54,395 bases of DNA. Source: JBEBSD01 sp040394475. GTDB lineage: Bacteria; Bacteroidota; Bacteroidia; Cytophagales; Spirosomataceae. The DNA is taken from assembly GCA_040394475.1 (NCBI GenBank), contig JBEBSD010000041.1:1-54395 (forward strand), given 5' to 3'. The translations under genes were made by a program, and so were the position numbers. Positions 1-8,780 of the stretch are shown one piece after another (positions within the stretch are counted from its first letter, which is position 1; each line of letters opens with the position of its first letter). Below the pieces are notes generated by a model. It was not told where the DNA came from. It searched no databases and saw only the letters and a program-made list of their open reading frames with translations.

Positions 1-188
1 CGGTTCCCCCAACCGTGGCTGCCGACATCATACGACCATTTGGTGTCGTCGGGCAGGCCATCGTAGTCAAATTCATCCGCCCATACCAGGTTCCAGTCGT
101 CCTCTTGCCCGTGGTCGGCTTTTTGCACACAAGCGTTTATTACCAGGATACCAAGTAAGGACAACGCGGTTACGATATATTTCTTCAT
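1..188 (-). CDS. Glycoside hydrolase family 16 lipoprotein, N-terminal part
   Basis: Only the first 62 codons are present; the gene leaves the window at the left edge. It starts with a lipoprotein signal peptide (lipobox VINAC, Cys20), so the enzyme should be membrane anchored. After a short acidic linker comes WNLVWADEFDYDG, then DDTKWSYDVGSHGWGN, the characteristic opening strands of GH16 endo-beta-glucanases such as laminarinases. The catalytic ExDxxE motif would lie outside the window, so activity and substrate (laminarin, lichenan, agar and others) cannot be fixed. It lies 233 nt downstream of susD on the same strand, as expected for the enzyme of a Sus-type locus. The gap holds a heptanucleotide array and an inverted repeat. 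Confidence 0.8.
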   Translation of the reverse strand, partial: MKKYIVTALSLLGILVINACVQKADHGQEDDWNLVWADEFDYDGLPDDTKWSYDVGSHGWGN

Positions 189-226
189 TTTGAGATCATT
201 GATTTTGTAGATAACAGGAGTTAGCA

Positions 227-303
227 TTAGGTGTTAGGTATCAGGTACTAGGTATTAGGTTTTAGGTGTTAGGTATCAGGTACTAGGTATTAGGTATTAG
301 GTT
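227..303. repeat. Heptanucleotide tandem array, consensus TTAGGTA (11 units)
   Basis: Eleven uninterrupted 7-bp units fill this stretch. Substitutions follow a higher-order 35-bp period: TTAGGTG, TTAGGTA, TCAGGTA, CTAGGTA, TTAGGT(T/A) occurs twice, then one last unit. It lies between susD and the GH16 gene. A related array sits at 27316-27371. Confidence 0.9.
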
Positions 304-365
304 ACCTGGACAAACGGAGCCCGGCTCACTTCTATAAGCTCCGTGAGCGGCCCGCAAGCGTGGCA

Positions 366-402
366 CCACGAATACGCGCATATAAATTCGTGCATTCGTG
401 GC
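366..402. repeat. Interspersed inverted repeat, CCACGAAT family
   Basis: The left arm CCACGAATACGCG and the right arm ATTCGTGCATTCGTGGC form an imperfect inverted repeat between susD and the GH16 gene. Related copies lie at 8555-8597, 21983-21995 (half), 25845-25916 and 31686-31725, and a half arm lies near 9992-10003. It could fold as a hairpin in the transcript. Confidence 0.7.
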
Positions 403-421
403 CCACCCCTTCCAGAGTATC

Positions 422-1975
422 TTAATCTTTAAGATTCGTATTGCGGTCTTCCTGGGCTTGCGGGATCGGGAAAAACTCGCTTTCTCCCTTCACAAACCCG
501 CTTAGCAAGGTGGCCGCCTGATCGGTCCTGACCAGGTCGTTGAACCGCTCGCCCCACCATTCGCAGATAAACTCGGCCCGGCGCTCCTCCATCAGTTGCT
601 GAATGGTCGCATTGACAAGCGGCGCAAGCCCTACCCTCGTCCTGACCAGGTTAAGGGGCGCATCGCCGTTTTGTCCTTTGCGGATCCTCGCCTCCGAGTT
701 CATAAGCAGCGCTTCGGCATAGCGGAACACGCGCACGTTATTGTTGGCCCCGTACCAATCGACCCGGCCCGGCGTCATCTGGGATTTCGGGAAGTAGGCC
801 TTGCCGTTGAAATACTTCTTGCCCGCGGTATTGCCCGAAATGGTGTCGCCGTCGGGGGTTACCGAAAAAGTACCCGGACGGCCGTCGATGCCGCAATGCT
901 GCACGGCTGTTTTCAGGCGGATGTCGTCCTTCCGCACAGTCAGGAAGCTGACGGCCTCGTCGGAAGGGATCAGCCAGCCATCGCCGTTGATCGGCGCGCC
1001 GTAGGTATTTTGCGGCGCCTGGAAAAGGAACAGGTTATCCCACACCTGGCCACCCGACATCACGACGTCGCCGGTCGGATTCCCGAAATCGCTGTATTGC
1101 AGCTCCAGGATCGACTCATCGCACATCTTGCCCGGCTTTTTCCAGAGCTGGTAATAGTCTTCAAAAAGCGAAAAGCGATTGCTGTTGATGAGCTGGTCGG
1201 TCGCCTCCAGCACTACGTCCCAATGGGGGCTGCCGTTGTCATTTCCGGCGAGGTCCATCGCGGCTTTGGCTTTCAGGAAGAGGGCGGCATATTTCGTTAC
1301 CCCTCCCAGGTGAGCAGCCTGGTTGGGACGGGCATCTTCCAGGTTGGCAATGCAGAAATCCATTTCACTGATCACGTGCTGGCGTACGTCTGCCACCGGC
1401 GTTTTGCCGACCGTACCGAGATAGGCCGGGTCGACGCTCTCTACGCCAAGCACCGGGACATCGCCAAACGAACGCGCTATGTAATAGTGGAGCAGCGCGC
1501 GAAAGAAACGGACTTCGGCCTGGTACCGTGCCAGCAGCTGCTTGTTGGCCTGGTCGCCGTCGCTGATATTGGCGGCAAATTTATCGAGCTCTACCAGGGC
1601 GCTGTTGCAGGCCAGAACCGACCCGTAATACCGGCTCCACAGATCGTCAAGCGCCCAGAAGCCTTTAATAACCGCGCCGCTCTTGTAATTGTGAACCAGC
1701 TCGTTCACCTCGCTGTAGCCCGTCCGCGGATCGATGTCCTCGCTTTGGGAAGTTTTAAGAAACGTATGGACCCACGACGCAAACCCGCCTTTCGTTACCG
1801 AAGAGTAGACGCCCGAAACGGGTTGATACATACGGTTCAGGTCGGTATAGTCGATCTGAACCGACGGGGTCTGATTTTCGAGCGGATTATCGAGGAAATC
1901 CGAGCAGCCGCCCAGCAGCACCGACGCCAGCACAGCTACTTTATAAATCTGGTTTTTATAAGTTATTTTCTTCAT
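422..1975 (-). CDS. SusD/RagB family nutrient-binding outer-membrane lipoprotein
   Basis: A 517-residue protein with a lipoprotein signal (lipobox LLGGC, Cys24) and the SusD layout: N-terminal helical SusD-like region (FLDNPLENQTP onward), TPR-type helices around residues 140-260 (RYQAEVRFFRALLHYYIARSFGDVPVL), and a C-terminal RagB region ending in the typical EERRAEFICEWWGERFNDLVR segment. In this family the protein is the surface lid that captures glycans for its SusC partner. It starts 32 nt after the susC stop codon, so the two are almost certainly cotranscribed. Length is normal for the family. The substrate is not readable; the neighbouring GH16 gene suggests a beta-glucan or similar polysaccharide. 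Confidence 0.95.
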   Translation of the reverse strand: MKKITYKNQIYKVAVLASVLLGGCSDFLDNPLENQTPSVQIDYTDLNRMYQPVSGVYSSVTKGGFASWVHTFLKTSQSEDIDPRTGYSEVNELVHNYKSGAVIKGFWALDDLWSRYYGSVLACNSALVELDKFAANISDGDQANKQLLARYQAEVRFFRALLHYYIARSFGDVPVLGVESVDPAYLGTVGKTPVADVRQHVISEMDFCIANLEDARPNQAAHLGGVTKYAALFLKAKAAMDLAGNDNGSPHWDVVLEATDQLINSNRFSLFEDYYQLWKKPGKMCDESILELQYSDFGNPTGDVVMSGGQVWDNLFLFQAPQNTYGAPINGDGWLIPSDEAVSFLTVRKDDIRLKTAVQHCGIDGRPGTFSVTPDGDTISGNTAGKKYFNGKAYFPKSQMTPGRVDWYGANNNVRVFRYAEALLMNSEARIRKGQNGDAPLNLVRTRVGLAPLVNATIQQLMEERRAEFICEWWGERFNDLVRTDQAATLLSGFVKGESEFFPIPQAQEDRNTNLKD

Positions 1976-2007
1976 TGCAGATCAGGTTATCTGTAAGACA
2001 AATGCTG

Positions 2008-5000
2008 TTAAAAAGACGCCCTTACGCCTACGCTGTAGGTCGACGATATCGGGTATACGTTGGCATCGTAGCCGATCCCGGAAATCTCGGGCGTAAAGCC
2101 GGAATACCGGGTAAAGATCAACGGCCTGTCGGCAGTAGCAAACACCCGCATCGACACCGGGGCCTCGTTCCCGATCTTGAAGTTGTATCCCAGCTGAACG
2201 TTCTGCACCCGCAGGTAGGCCCCGCTTTCTACGAAGAAGGAAGCGCCCTGCGGACGGTTCCACGACCTGGACAACGCAAATGCCGACGGGTAGGAATTGG
2301 TAGAGCCGGGGCCTGTCCAGAGGTTTTCATAGAAGTCCGCATCCAGGTTCAGCGACGACTGCCCTTTTACGTACCGCCCACGGTTGAGGTTCATGATCTT
2401 GTTGCCGGCCACGCCCTGGAACACCACGCTGAAGTCGAAATTACCATAGGTGAGCGCGGCATTGAAACCGTATGTCAGCGTGGGAAGGTAAGAGCCCAGG
2501 TTAGTCCGGTCGTTATCATCTTTGATCCCGTTTCCGTTCAGGTCGCGGTACTTGAAAAACCCGGGTTGTACGGTACCGGGCACCGCAGCATTGGCGGCGA
2601 CTGCCACCGGATCTGCGTCGATTTCCTGCTGGTTCTGATAAATGCCTTCCACTTCGTAGCCATAGAAATACTGCATCGGTTTGCCGACCTCGATCCGGTT
2701 AGGAAACTCGGCCATCCACTCAGAGAAGCCCCCCGGGATATTGGGAAGAGACCCTATACTGGTCACCCTGTTCCGGAGCGTAGAGAAGTTGCCTCCAAGC
2801 TGATAGCCGAACTTTCCGGCCTGGCCGTTCCAGCTAAGGCCCACATCAAACCCGCAGTTGGCCATCGACGCCCAGTTGCCATAGATATTCGGAGCCCCGA
2901 AAGGGAACGCCCTGTCGAGCGCCACGTCGGCGGTGCTGCGGTCGAAATAGTCAACCGATCCCTTTAACCTGTTGTTGAAGAGTTCAAAGTCTACCCCAAA
3001 GTCCCATTCGGTTACCACTTCCCAGGTAATGTTGGCAAAGAAGTTGTTGACCGTATAGCCGGGTATGTACTGGCCCGGCGTGTTGCCGACCGCGCCGAAA
3101 ATTGCGGACGACGGGTTCCCGAGCGTCACCACGGCATACCCTGAGTTGGGCCGGATACCGTCGTTGCCCAGCTTACCCCAGCTTCCGCGGAGCTTCAGGA
3201 AATCGAAGACCTGCTGACCGGCCATAAAGTCCTCACGGCTCAGCACCCACCCCAGGCCGACTGAAGGGAAGTAGCCCCATTTGGACTGGTATTTGGAACT
3301 GCCGTCGGCTCTGAAAGTAGCCGTAAGCAGGTATTTTCCGTCGTAGTCGTAGGTGCCCCGGGTGAAATACGACAACCCCCGGTTGCGGTAGCCGTCTTCG
3401 TCGTAGTAGGCCTGGTCGGGCGTCCCCTGCCGGGAATACCAGAATTCTTCTTCAGGGGGCACATTGTCGGCCTCGACGCGCGTCAAACGCCATTGTTCCT
3501 GCCGTGAAGACTGCCCCAATAGCACCGACCAGTTGTGAGCGCCTTTACTGTCGCGATACGTCATCAGGTTGTCGAGAATGTAATTGGTGGTCCGTTCCTG
3601 GCCCGATACCAGGTGAGACACCAGTGTGGCAGGCCCAAGCGACCGCTGCGGCACGTAGTTCGCCCTGAGCCCCGATGCGTAAAGCTGGCTGAGCTGCGAG
3701 CGGAACGTAAAGCGGTTGTCCCAGAAGCTGGCTTCCGCGTATACCGACGGCAAAAGCTGGAACTGCTTCAGGCGGTTGAAATTATAATACGCATCCGCTA
3801 CCGCGTTCGGGTCGTTCCGGCCGATAAGGCCGCTGTTCGAAAACTTTACCGGAAAGGCATTGACGTTATCTTCGTCATAAACCGGCACCAGCGGAGAAGC
3901 CGTATAGGCGGCCAGGAACGCATTGTTATTGGGGAAATGCGTCGTAGAATTGTTGAGGATCGAAGTAAAGCCGAGCTTCAGCCATTTATACGGGCTGGCC
4001 TCCATCTGGAGACGCACGTTATAGCGCTGAAAATCGTTTTTGGCATCCATCGTTCCATTCTGGTAGGTGTGGTTGAAACCGACCGTATACGTCACCTTGT
4101 CGCTCCCGCCCTGTAGATCGATCCCCTGGTTGGTCATCAGCGCCCGCTTCCGCAAAAGGGCGTCGTACCAGTCGGTGCTGGTCGCAGGCCGCAGCCCGTC
4201 GCCTCCATAGCGGTTGACCGATTCCCTTACCGACCCGGAATCGGCCGGTGTGCGCCATTCGAGGGCATAGGCGGCAAACTGCTCGCCGCTCGCCATTCTC
4301 GGCACATTTACCGGCGTCTGCAATCCGACGAACCCATTATAGGTTACGCGGGTCTTCATGTTTTTCGTTCCTTTCTTGGTGGTGATGATCACCACCCCGT
4401 TGGCGGCGCGGACACCGTAGATAGCGGCGCCGGAAGCATCCTTCAGGATCGACATATCCGCGATGTCGTTGGGGTTGAGGAAATCGATGTTGTCGACAAA
4501 CATCCCGTCGACCACATAAAGCGGGTTCGAATTGTTGAACGACCCGATCCCCCGGATCCGCACGCTGGGTGAAGCGCCCGGAGAACCGCCTGCCACCACC
4601 TGCACACCGGGAACAGTGCCTTGCAATGCTTCCATGGGAGTAGAGGTGGTACGCTTCAGCATATCCTCCGTATTGATCGTCGTAACGGGCGCCGTCAGGT
4701 CGCCTTTCTTCTGCGTGCCGTAGCCGATGACGATCACATCCGATAGCTGCGTCGCCTCCGCTGCCAGGACCACGTCAAGCCGGGTCCGGTTACCGGCTAC
4801 AATTTCCTGCGTGGCAAACCCGATAGAAGAAAACACCAGGATAGCCTCGCCGTCGGGCACTCTTATGCTAAACGCACCGTCTGCATCAGTCGACGTACCG
4901 TTGGAGGTCCCTTTTACAAGTACCGTAGTACCCGGCACCGACTCCCCGCTCTCATCCTTGACTGTTCCGTTCACAACAAATCCCTGGGAAAACGCTGTAA

Positions 5001-5067
5001 TCCCGGCGATCGTCGTCAAAAAGAACAATATCATCAGTGTTTTGAAATAGTTTTTTGTCATATACAT
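2008..5067 (-). CDS. SusC/RagA family TonB-linked outer-membrane protein
   Basis: A 1,019-residue TonB-dependent glycan importer. It has a signal peptide (about residues 1-29), a CarboxypepD_reg-like domain (about 30-117, starting VVNGTVKDESG), a TonB-box-like segment (VIVIGYGTQKKGD), a plug domain (about 125-235, with IRGIGSFNNSNPLYVVDG) and a long beta-barrel ending in Phe. Length is normal for SusC. The first codons read ATG TAT ATG; the third codon (5061) may be the real start because AGGA lies at a better distance from it. It forms the transporter pair with the SusD gene just downstream. It diverges from the sensor-regulator at 5199, which very likely controls it. Confidence 0.96.
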   Translation of the reverse strand: MYMTKNYFKTLMILFFLTTIAGITAFSQGFVVNGTVKDESGESVPGTTVLVKGTSNGTSTDADGAFSIRVPDGEAILVFSSIGFATQEIVAGNRTRLDVVLAAEATQLSDVIVIGYGTQKKGDLTAPVTTINTEDMLKRTTSTPMEALQGTVPGVQVVAGGSPGASPSVRIRGIGSFNNSNPLYVVDGMFVDNIDFLNPNDIADMSILKDASGAAIYGVRAANGVVIITTKKGTKNMKTRVTYNGFVGLQTPVNVPRMASGEQFAAYALEWRTPADSGSVRESVNRYGGDGLRPATSTDWYDALLRKRALMTNQGIDLQGGSDKVTYTVGFNHTYQNGTMDAKNDFQRYNVRLQMEASPYKWLKLGFTSILNNSTTHFPNNNAFLAAYTASPLVPVYDEDNVNAFPVKFSNSGLIGRNDPNAVADAYYNFNRLKQFQLLPSVYAEASFWDNRFTFRSQLSQLYASGLRANYVPQRSLGPATLVSHLVSGQERTTNYILDNLMTYRDSKGAHNWSVLLGQSSRQEQWRLTRVEADNVPPEEEFWYSRQGTPDQAYYDEDGYRNRGLSYFTRGTYDYDGKYLLTATFRADGSSKYQSKWGYFPSVGLGWVLSREDFMAGQQVFDFLKLRGSWGKLGNDGIRPNSGYAVVTLGNPSSAIFGAVGNTPGQYIPGYTVNNFFANITWEVVTEWDFGVDFELFNNRLKGSVDYFDRSTADVALDRAFPFGAPNIYGNWASMANCGFDVGLSWNGQAGKFGYQLGGNFSTLRNRVTSIGSLPNIPGGFSEWMAEFPNRIEVGKPMQYFYGYEVEGIYQNQQEIDADPVAVAANAAVPGTVQPGFFKYRDLNGNGIKDDNDRTNLGSYLPTLTYGFNAALTYGNFDFSVVFQGVAGNKIMNLNRGRYVKGQSSLNLDADFYENLWTGPGSTNSYPSAFALSRSWNRPQGASFFVESGAYLRVQNVQLGYNFKIGNEAPVSMRVFATADRPLIFTRYSGFTPEISGIGYDANVYPISSTYSVGVRASF

Positions 5068-5114
5068 CCTGCATTTTGGAATAAATTATAATTTGAATCA
5101 ATAAAATACTATTG

Positions 5115-5159
5115 CAAATGTACCGGCGGTTGTAGTAACTTGGTTGTCGGGTTACTACA
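5115..5159 (-). promoter_or_regulatory. Candidate susC promoter and operator
   Basis: On the minus strand TACATTTG (5122-5115) matches the Bacteroidota -7 consensus TAnnTTTG exactly, about 48 nt before the susC start. Just upstream lies an inverted repeat, TGTAGTAA (5131-5138) and TTACTACA (5152-5159), with a 13-bp spacer. This covers the -33 region, where no TTTG is present. It is a plausible site for the LuxR-type regulator encoded divergently. The assignment is inference from position and symmetry. Confidence 0.45.
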
Positions 5160-5198
5160 TATACACTACATCAACAATTGAAATATTGATATTTTGCC

Positions 5199-8156
5199 AT
5201 GTTTTCACTACATCAAAACCACATCAAGCAACATTTTGCCTCCTGCGCGATGCCGGCTTTCATCCTTGTGGTCTTCCTGATTTCCCTGTTGACAGGCCGA
5301 CCTTCCGAAGCGCAGAGCCCGGTAAGCAAACCGTTGATTTATACCAAAGCCGACTTTCATGGCGGGAGTCATACCTGGGACATCAAACAGGATAGCCGGG
5401 GTGTGATGTATTTCGCTAACTCGTCGGGCCTGCTCACCTTTAACGGGAGCTTCTGGAAAAGCTACAGCCTTCCGAACGGCACCCTGCTTCGCTCGATCTA
5501 CGTTGATCCCGACGACCGTATCTATGTCGGCGGTCAGGGTGAAGTGGGTTATTTCGAGCCGGATCGCAACGGCGTACTGCGTTTCACTTCCCTGAGTGAC
5601 AAAATCCCGGATCAATATGCCCAGTTCGCCGATGTGTGGAATATCGCGCCCCAGGGAGAATCTGTTTTTTTCAGGACCGAACGCTATATCTTTCAGCTCA
5701 CCCATCATTCGATAGAGGTACACCTGCCCGCTAACGAATGGCAATTCCTGGGGGAAGCCGCCAACAGGGTATTTGCGCAGGATAAAAACAATGGCCTGCT
5801 CGAGTTCTCGGCGGGGCGCTGGCAGCCGGTTTCGGGCAGTCAGTCACTGCTTGGGTCGCGCATCGTTTCTGACGTTGTCCCTATGAAGCAAAACGAGCTA
5901 CTGGCTGCCACGCTCGACAACCAGTATTTCCCAGTACACGACCGCGTGATGCATCCCCCGGCGCAAAAGCAGCGTGAAACGCTTTACACGCCTTCGTTTT
6001 CGAAGCTGAACGACTCTCTGATTGTTGCCGCCACCTCCACCAGGGGCTGCGTGATCCTGGATAAACATCAGCAGGTCATCCAGCAGATCGCCGCCAGCGA
6101 CGGGCTGCAGGGAAATAATGTAAGCAGTGTATTTGTCGACAGGAATTCCGATATATGGGTGGGCATCGACAACGGGATCTGCTTTATCAACTACAATTCG
6201 CCGGTCAAGTACCTTCGTCCCAACAGGGTCAACGATGTCGAAGGCTTTTCGAGCCTGGTTTTTAACAATTCGCTGTACATTTCGACTTCCAACGGCTTGT
6301 ATATGGCCCCGGTAGCCGCCCAGGCGTCCGGGTTATTGCATATTGCCAACGATTTCTCGCTCGTCAGGAACAGCGACGGCGGCGAAGCGCGAAAAATAGA
6401 GGAAGTCAACCAGCAGCTCCTCCTGGCCCATAACAACGGAGTCTACCAGGTAAAAGGCACGGAAGCGGTCCCGGTTTCGCTGGGTACCGGTACCTGGACG
6501 CTGCTTCCCACTACCGCCGGGTTTCTGGCCCCGGCCATTCTGGCAGGCACCTACAACGGCCTGGAGCTGCTCAGCTACAGCGGCGGAAGCTTCAGGAGCG
6601 GCGGGAGCTTAGCGGGGCTGCAGGATTCTTTCCGTTTCCTGCAGCGCGACAGCCAACAGAACATCTGGGCGTCGCATCCTTACCGGGGGATCTACAAAAT
6701 GGTATTGGCGCCTGATAACAAAAGCTATTCCACCACGCTTTACACGAGCAGGGACGGACTTCCTTCCGACCTCAACAACTATGTTTTCAAGATCCGGAAC
6801 CGCATCGTATTCGCCACCATCAAAGGAGTTTACGAGTATGATCCCAAACAAAACAGGTTTGCCAGGTCCGCTTACTTCGAACCTTTGTTCGGCGAAACCG
6901 AGATCAGGTACATGGCCGAAGACCCGGAAGGCAATATCTGGTTTACCAACCGGGAGAAAATCGGGGTAGTCGATTTTTCCAAACCCGGTAACGGCGAAGA
7001 TTTCAGCATCACCTACTTCCCGGAGCTGACCGATACTTTTCTGAGGGGACTTGATAACATTTACCCCTACAACAGGCGGAACGTTTTCATAGGATCGGAA
7101 AGAGGCGTCATCCACCTCGACTACGGCCGGTATGTTGCCAAACCGGTAGACCTGAAGGTGATCCTGACCGAAGTCAGGGCCATCAGTCAACAGGATACGG
7201 TGCTATATGGCGGCCACCTCTCCCAAAGCCGGTTAAACGATCACAGCGAGGCCCCTGCCCTTTCATCGGCTTACAAGGCTTTCCATTTTGAATTCAGCGC
7301 ACCGGTTTACGGCATGGCGGGCAACCTCGAGTATAGCTACCGGCTGGTGGGGTATGACCCCGAATGGTCGTCGTGGGGCACCCGTCCCGAAAAAGACTAC
7401 ACCAACCTGTCGGACGGCGACTATGTCTTTAAAATAAAAGCGAGAGACAACCTCGGTAATGAATCACCGGCCGTCACGTATGAAATCCGTATCCTGCCTC
7501 CATGGTATAAAACGATCTGGGCAAAGGCTGTCTATGCGCTGCTGGCCGTCGCATTATGGTACCTATTCGTCAGGTGGCAGCAAAACAGAGACCGCCGCCG
7601 CCAGTTAAGATTTGATGAAGAGCAGAAGCAGATGCAGTATATCTACGAGCTCGAACTGGAAAAGAGCGAAAAAGAGATCATCAAGCTGCAAAACGAAAAG
7701 CTGGAAAACGAAGTGCTGCTGAAAAAGAAAGAACTTGCCAACACCAGTATGCACCTGGCGGGGAATGTGAGCACGCTCGAAAAGATAAAATACGAGCTAA
7801 ACAAGCTCACGACAGATGCCGACCACCAGGAAAACCTGCGGCGGATTACCGCTTTACTGAGGTCGGCCGAAAAAAACAACGAAGGATGGGAGCAGTTTGA
7901 AGCTCATTTCGACGAGCTGAACAACGGGTTTCTGAACTACCTGCGTGAGATATGCCCGGCTTTATCGAGAGCTGAATTACGGATTTGCGCGTACCTGCGC
8001 CTCGATTTGTCCTCGAAGGAAATTGCCCAGCAGCTCAACATTACGGTACGCGGGGTTGAGATCCACCGCTACCGCATCCGGAAAAAGCTGGGCCTGGACA
8101 CGCCCGTTTCACTTGCCGAACACCTGGTGACGCTGAAGCCGGGGAAGGAAGGGTAA
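5199..8156 (+). CDS. Membrane sensor-regulator: two-component-regulator propeller, triple-tyrosine domain, LuxR-type HTH, no kinase
   Basis: A 985-residue one-component regulator. After a signal/anchor segment (about residues 11-33) comes a periplasmic beta-propeller made of Reg_prop repeats (for example DSRGVMYFANSSGLLTFNG, DRNSDIWVGIDNGICFI), then a Y_Y_Y domain (about 690-765), one transmembrane helix (about 773-792, KAVYALLAVALWYLFV), a charged coiled coil (about 797-850) and a C-terminal HTH (about 922-980, LSSKEIAQQLNITVRGVEIH). There is no histidine kinase, receiver or phosphotransfer domain between membrane and HTH, so signalling must be direct. The divergent position next to susC argues that it senses a glycan breakdown product and activates the locus. 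No second regulator was seen here. Confidence 0.9.
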   Translation: MFSLHQNHIKQHFASCAMPAFILVVFLISLLTGRPSEAQSPVSKPLIYTKADFHGGSHTWDIKQDSRGVMYFANSSGLLTFNGSFWKSYSLPNGTLLRSIYVDPDDRIYVGGQGEVGYFEPDRNGVLRFTSLSDKIPDQYAQFADVWNIAPQGESVFFRTERYIFQLTHHSIEVHLPANEWQFLGEAANRVFAQDKNNGLLEFSAGRWQPVSGSQSLLGSRIVSDVVPMKQNELLAATLDNQYFPVHDRVMHPPAQKQRETLYTPSFSKLNDSLIVAATSTRGCVILDKHQQVIQQIAASDGLQGNNVSSVFVDRNSDIWVGIDNGICFINYNSPVKYLRPNRVNDVEGFSSLVFNNSLYISTSNGLYMAPVAAQASGLLHIANDFSLVRNSDGGEARKIEEVNQQLLLAHNNGVYQVKGTEAVPVSLGTGTWTLLPTTAGFLAPAILAGTYNGLELLSYSGGSFRSGGSLAGLQDSFRFLQRDSQQNIWASHPYRGIYKMVLAPDNKSYSTTLYTSRDGLPSDLNNYVFKIRNRIVFATIKGVYEYDPKQNRFARSAYFEPLFGETEIRYMAEDPEGNIWFTNREKIGVVDFSKPGNGEDFSITYFPELTDTFLRGLDNIYPYNRRNVFIGSERGVIHLDYGRYVAKPVDLKVILTEVRAISQQDTVLYGGHLSQSRLNDHSEAPALSSAYKAFHFEFSAPVYGMAGNLEYSYRLVGYDPEWSSWGTRPEKDYTNLSDGDYVFKIKARDNLGNESPAVTYEIRILPPWYKTIWAKAVYALLAVALWYLFVRWQQNRDRRRQLRFDEEQKQMQYIYELELEKSEKEIIKLQNEKLENEVLLKKKELANTSMHLAGNVSTLEKIKYELNKLTTDADHQENLRRITALLRSAEKNNEGWEQFEAHFDELNNGFLNYLREICPALSRAELRICAYLRLDLSSKEIAQQLNITVRGVEIHRYRIRKKLGLDTPVSLAEHLVTLKPGKEG

Positions 8157-8187
8157 GAAGCGCCGGCTATCACCCATCATTCCAATT

Positions 8188-8574
8188 TTGCTCTATCATG
8201 GAAAGGAAAGATGGTTGAAATACAGCCAGTTAAAAACCGAGTTGGTGAAGTGGATCCCGACGATACTTTCGCTCGCTATGGGCGCAGGCCAGAACTTGGA
8301 ACAAAAAATTATAGTTTATACCTTTGGAGTAAGCGGTCTGAAGGAGGATGGAATTATTAGGATTATGGAAGATGTACCCGTAAACATAAAAGACACTGTG
8401 ATGAACACGCTGGATATTTTTGTTGAAAAAGGTAAGAGAGAAAACGCCGAAAAGGTCATTCGCAATATGATCCGTGAGGGATTGCCTACAGAACTGATTT
8501 CTAAAGTTCTGGAAGTTTCTTCCGAATACGTAGCACGGATACGTGAGGAGTTTGAGCCACGAATTCACGAATAA
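8188..8574 (+). CDS. Short protein resembling the C-terminal part of Rpn/PD-(D/E)XK nuclease-transposase family proteins
   Basis: The open frame of 128 codons begins with TTG. The first in-frame ATG is at 8365 and would give about 69 residues (MEDVPVNIKDTVMN). The C-terminal half, with GKRENAEKVIRNMIREGLP followed by ELISKVLEVSSEYVARI, resembles the tail of Rpn-family proteins, where a helical segment precedes a small HTH-like motif. The nuclease core is absent, so this is most likely a decayed fragment. The stop codon lies inside the left arm of an interspersed inverted repeat (8555-8597), which supplies the last residues. No function is claimed; confidence that it is an expressed gene is moderate to low. 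Confidence 0.45.
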   Translation: MLYHGKERWLKYSQLKTELVKWIPTILSLAMGAGQNLEQKIIVYTFGVSGLKEDGIIRIMEDVPVNIKDTVMNTLDIFVEKGKRENAEKVIRNMIREGLPTELISKVLEVSSEYVARIREEFEPRIHE

Positions 8575-8597
8575 AAATAATTAGTGCATTCGTGGCT
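8555..8597. repeat. Interspersed inverted repeat, CCACGAAT family (best copy)
   Basis: The left arm AGCCACGAATTCACGAAT and right arm TAGTGCATTCGTGGCT are complementary with few mismatches and are separated by a short AT-rich loop. This is the clearest copy in the window. Its left arm overlaps the 3' end of the preceding reading frame and carries that frame's TAA. Confidence 0.8.
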
Positions 8598-8600
8598 ACC

Positions 8601-8762
8601 TCCCTTCGACTCCGCTCAGGGAAAGCTAGCTCAGGAACCGCGCGGTGGCCTGTCGAAGCCAATTGAGGTAACCCTTCCCCTGGTTTTCTCCTCCGGAGTC
8701 CCTATCTTAGCCCTATCACTCCTTCGGCGAGCTCAGGAAGCACCCTTCGATGAACTCAGGGA
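8601..8762. repeat. Cluster of TTCGA...CTCAGG interspersed elements, left edge of island
   Basis: Several variants of CTTCGAnnnnnCTCAGG occur close together (CTTCGACTCCGCTCAGG, CTTCGGCGAGCTCAGGAA, CCCTTCGATGAACTCAGGGA). The last copy, 8743-8762, matches one at 13064-13083 in 19 of 20 positions. The cluster ends just before the HTH gene. Confidence 0.7.
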
Positions 8763-8780
8763 ATACTATATTTGTCAATC

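Noticed and set aside
596..1996. 466-codon open frame on the plus strand, opposite susD
   Set aside because: It is antisense to a clear SusD gene, has low-complexity Arg/Val/Ala-rich composition and no recognisable domain. It is a shadow frame caused by GC-rich codon bias.
1975..2967. 330-codon open frame on the plus strand, opposite susC
   Set aside because: Antisense to the SusC gene, with the same compositional signature as other shadow frames and no upstream start signal.
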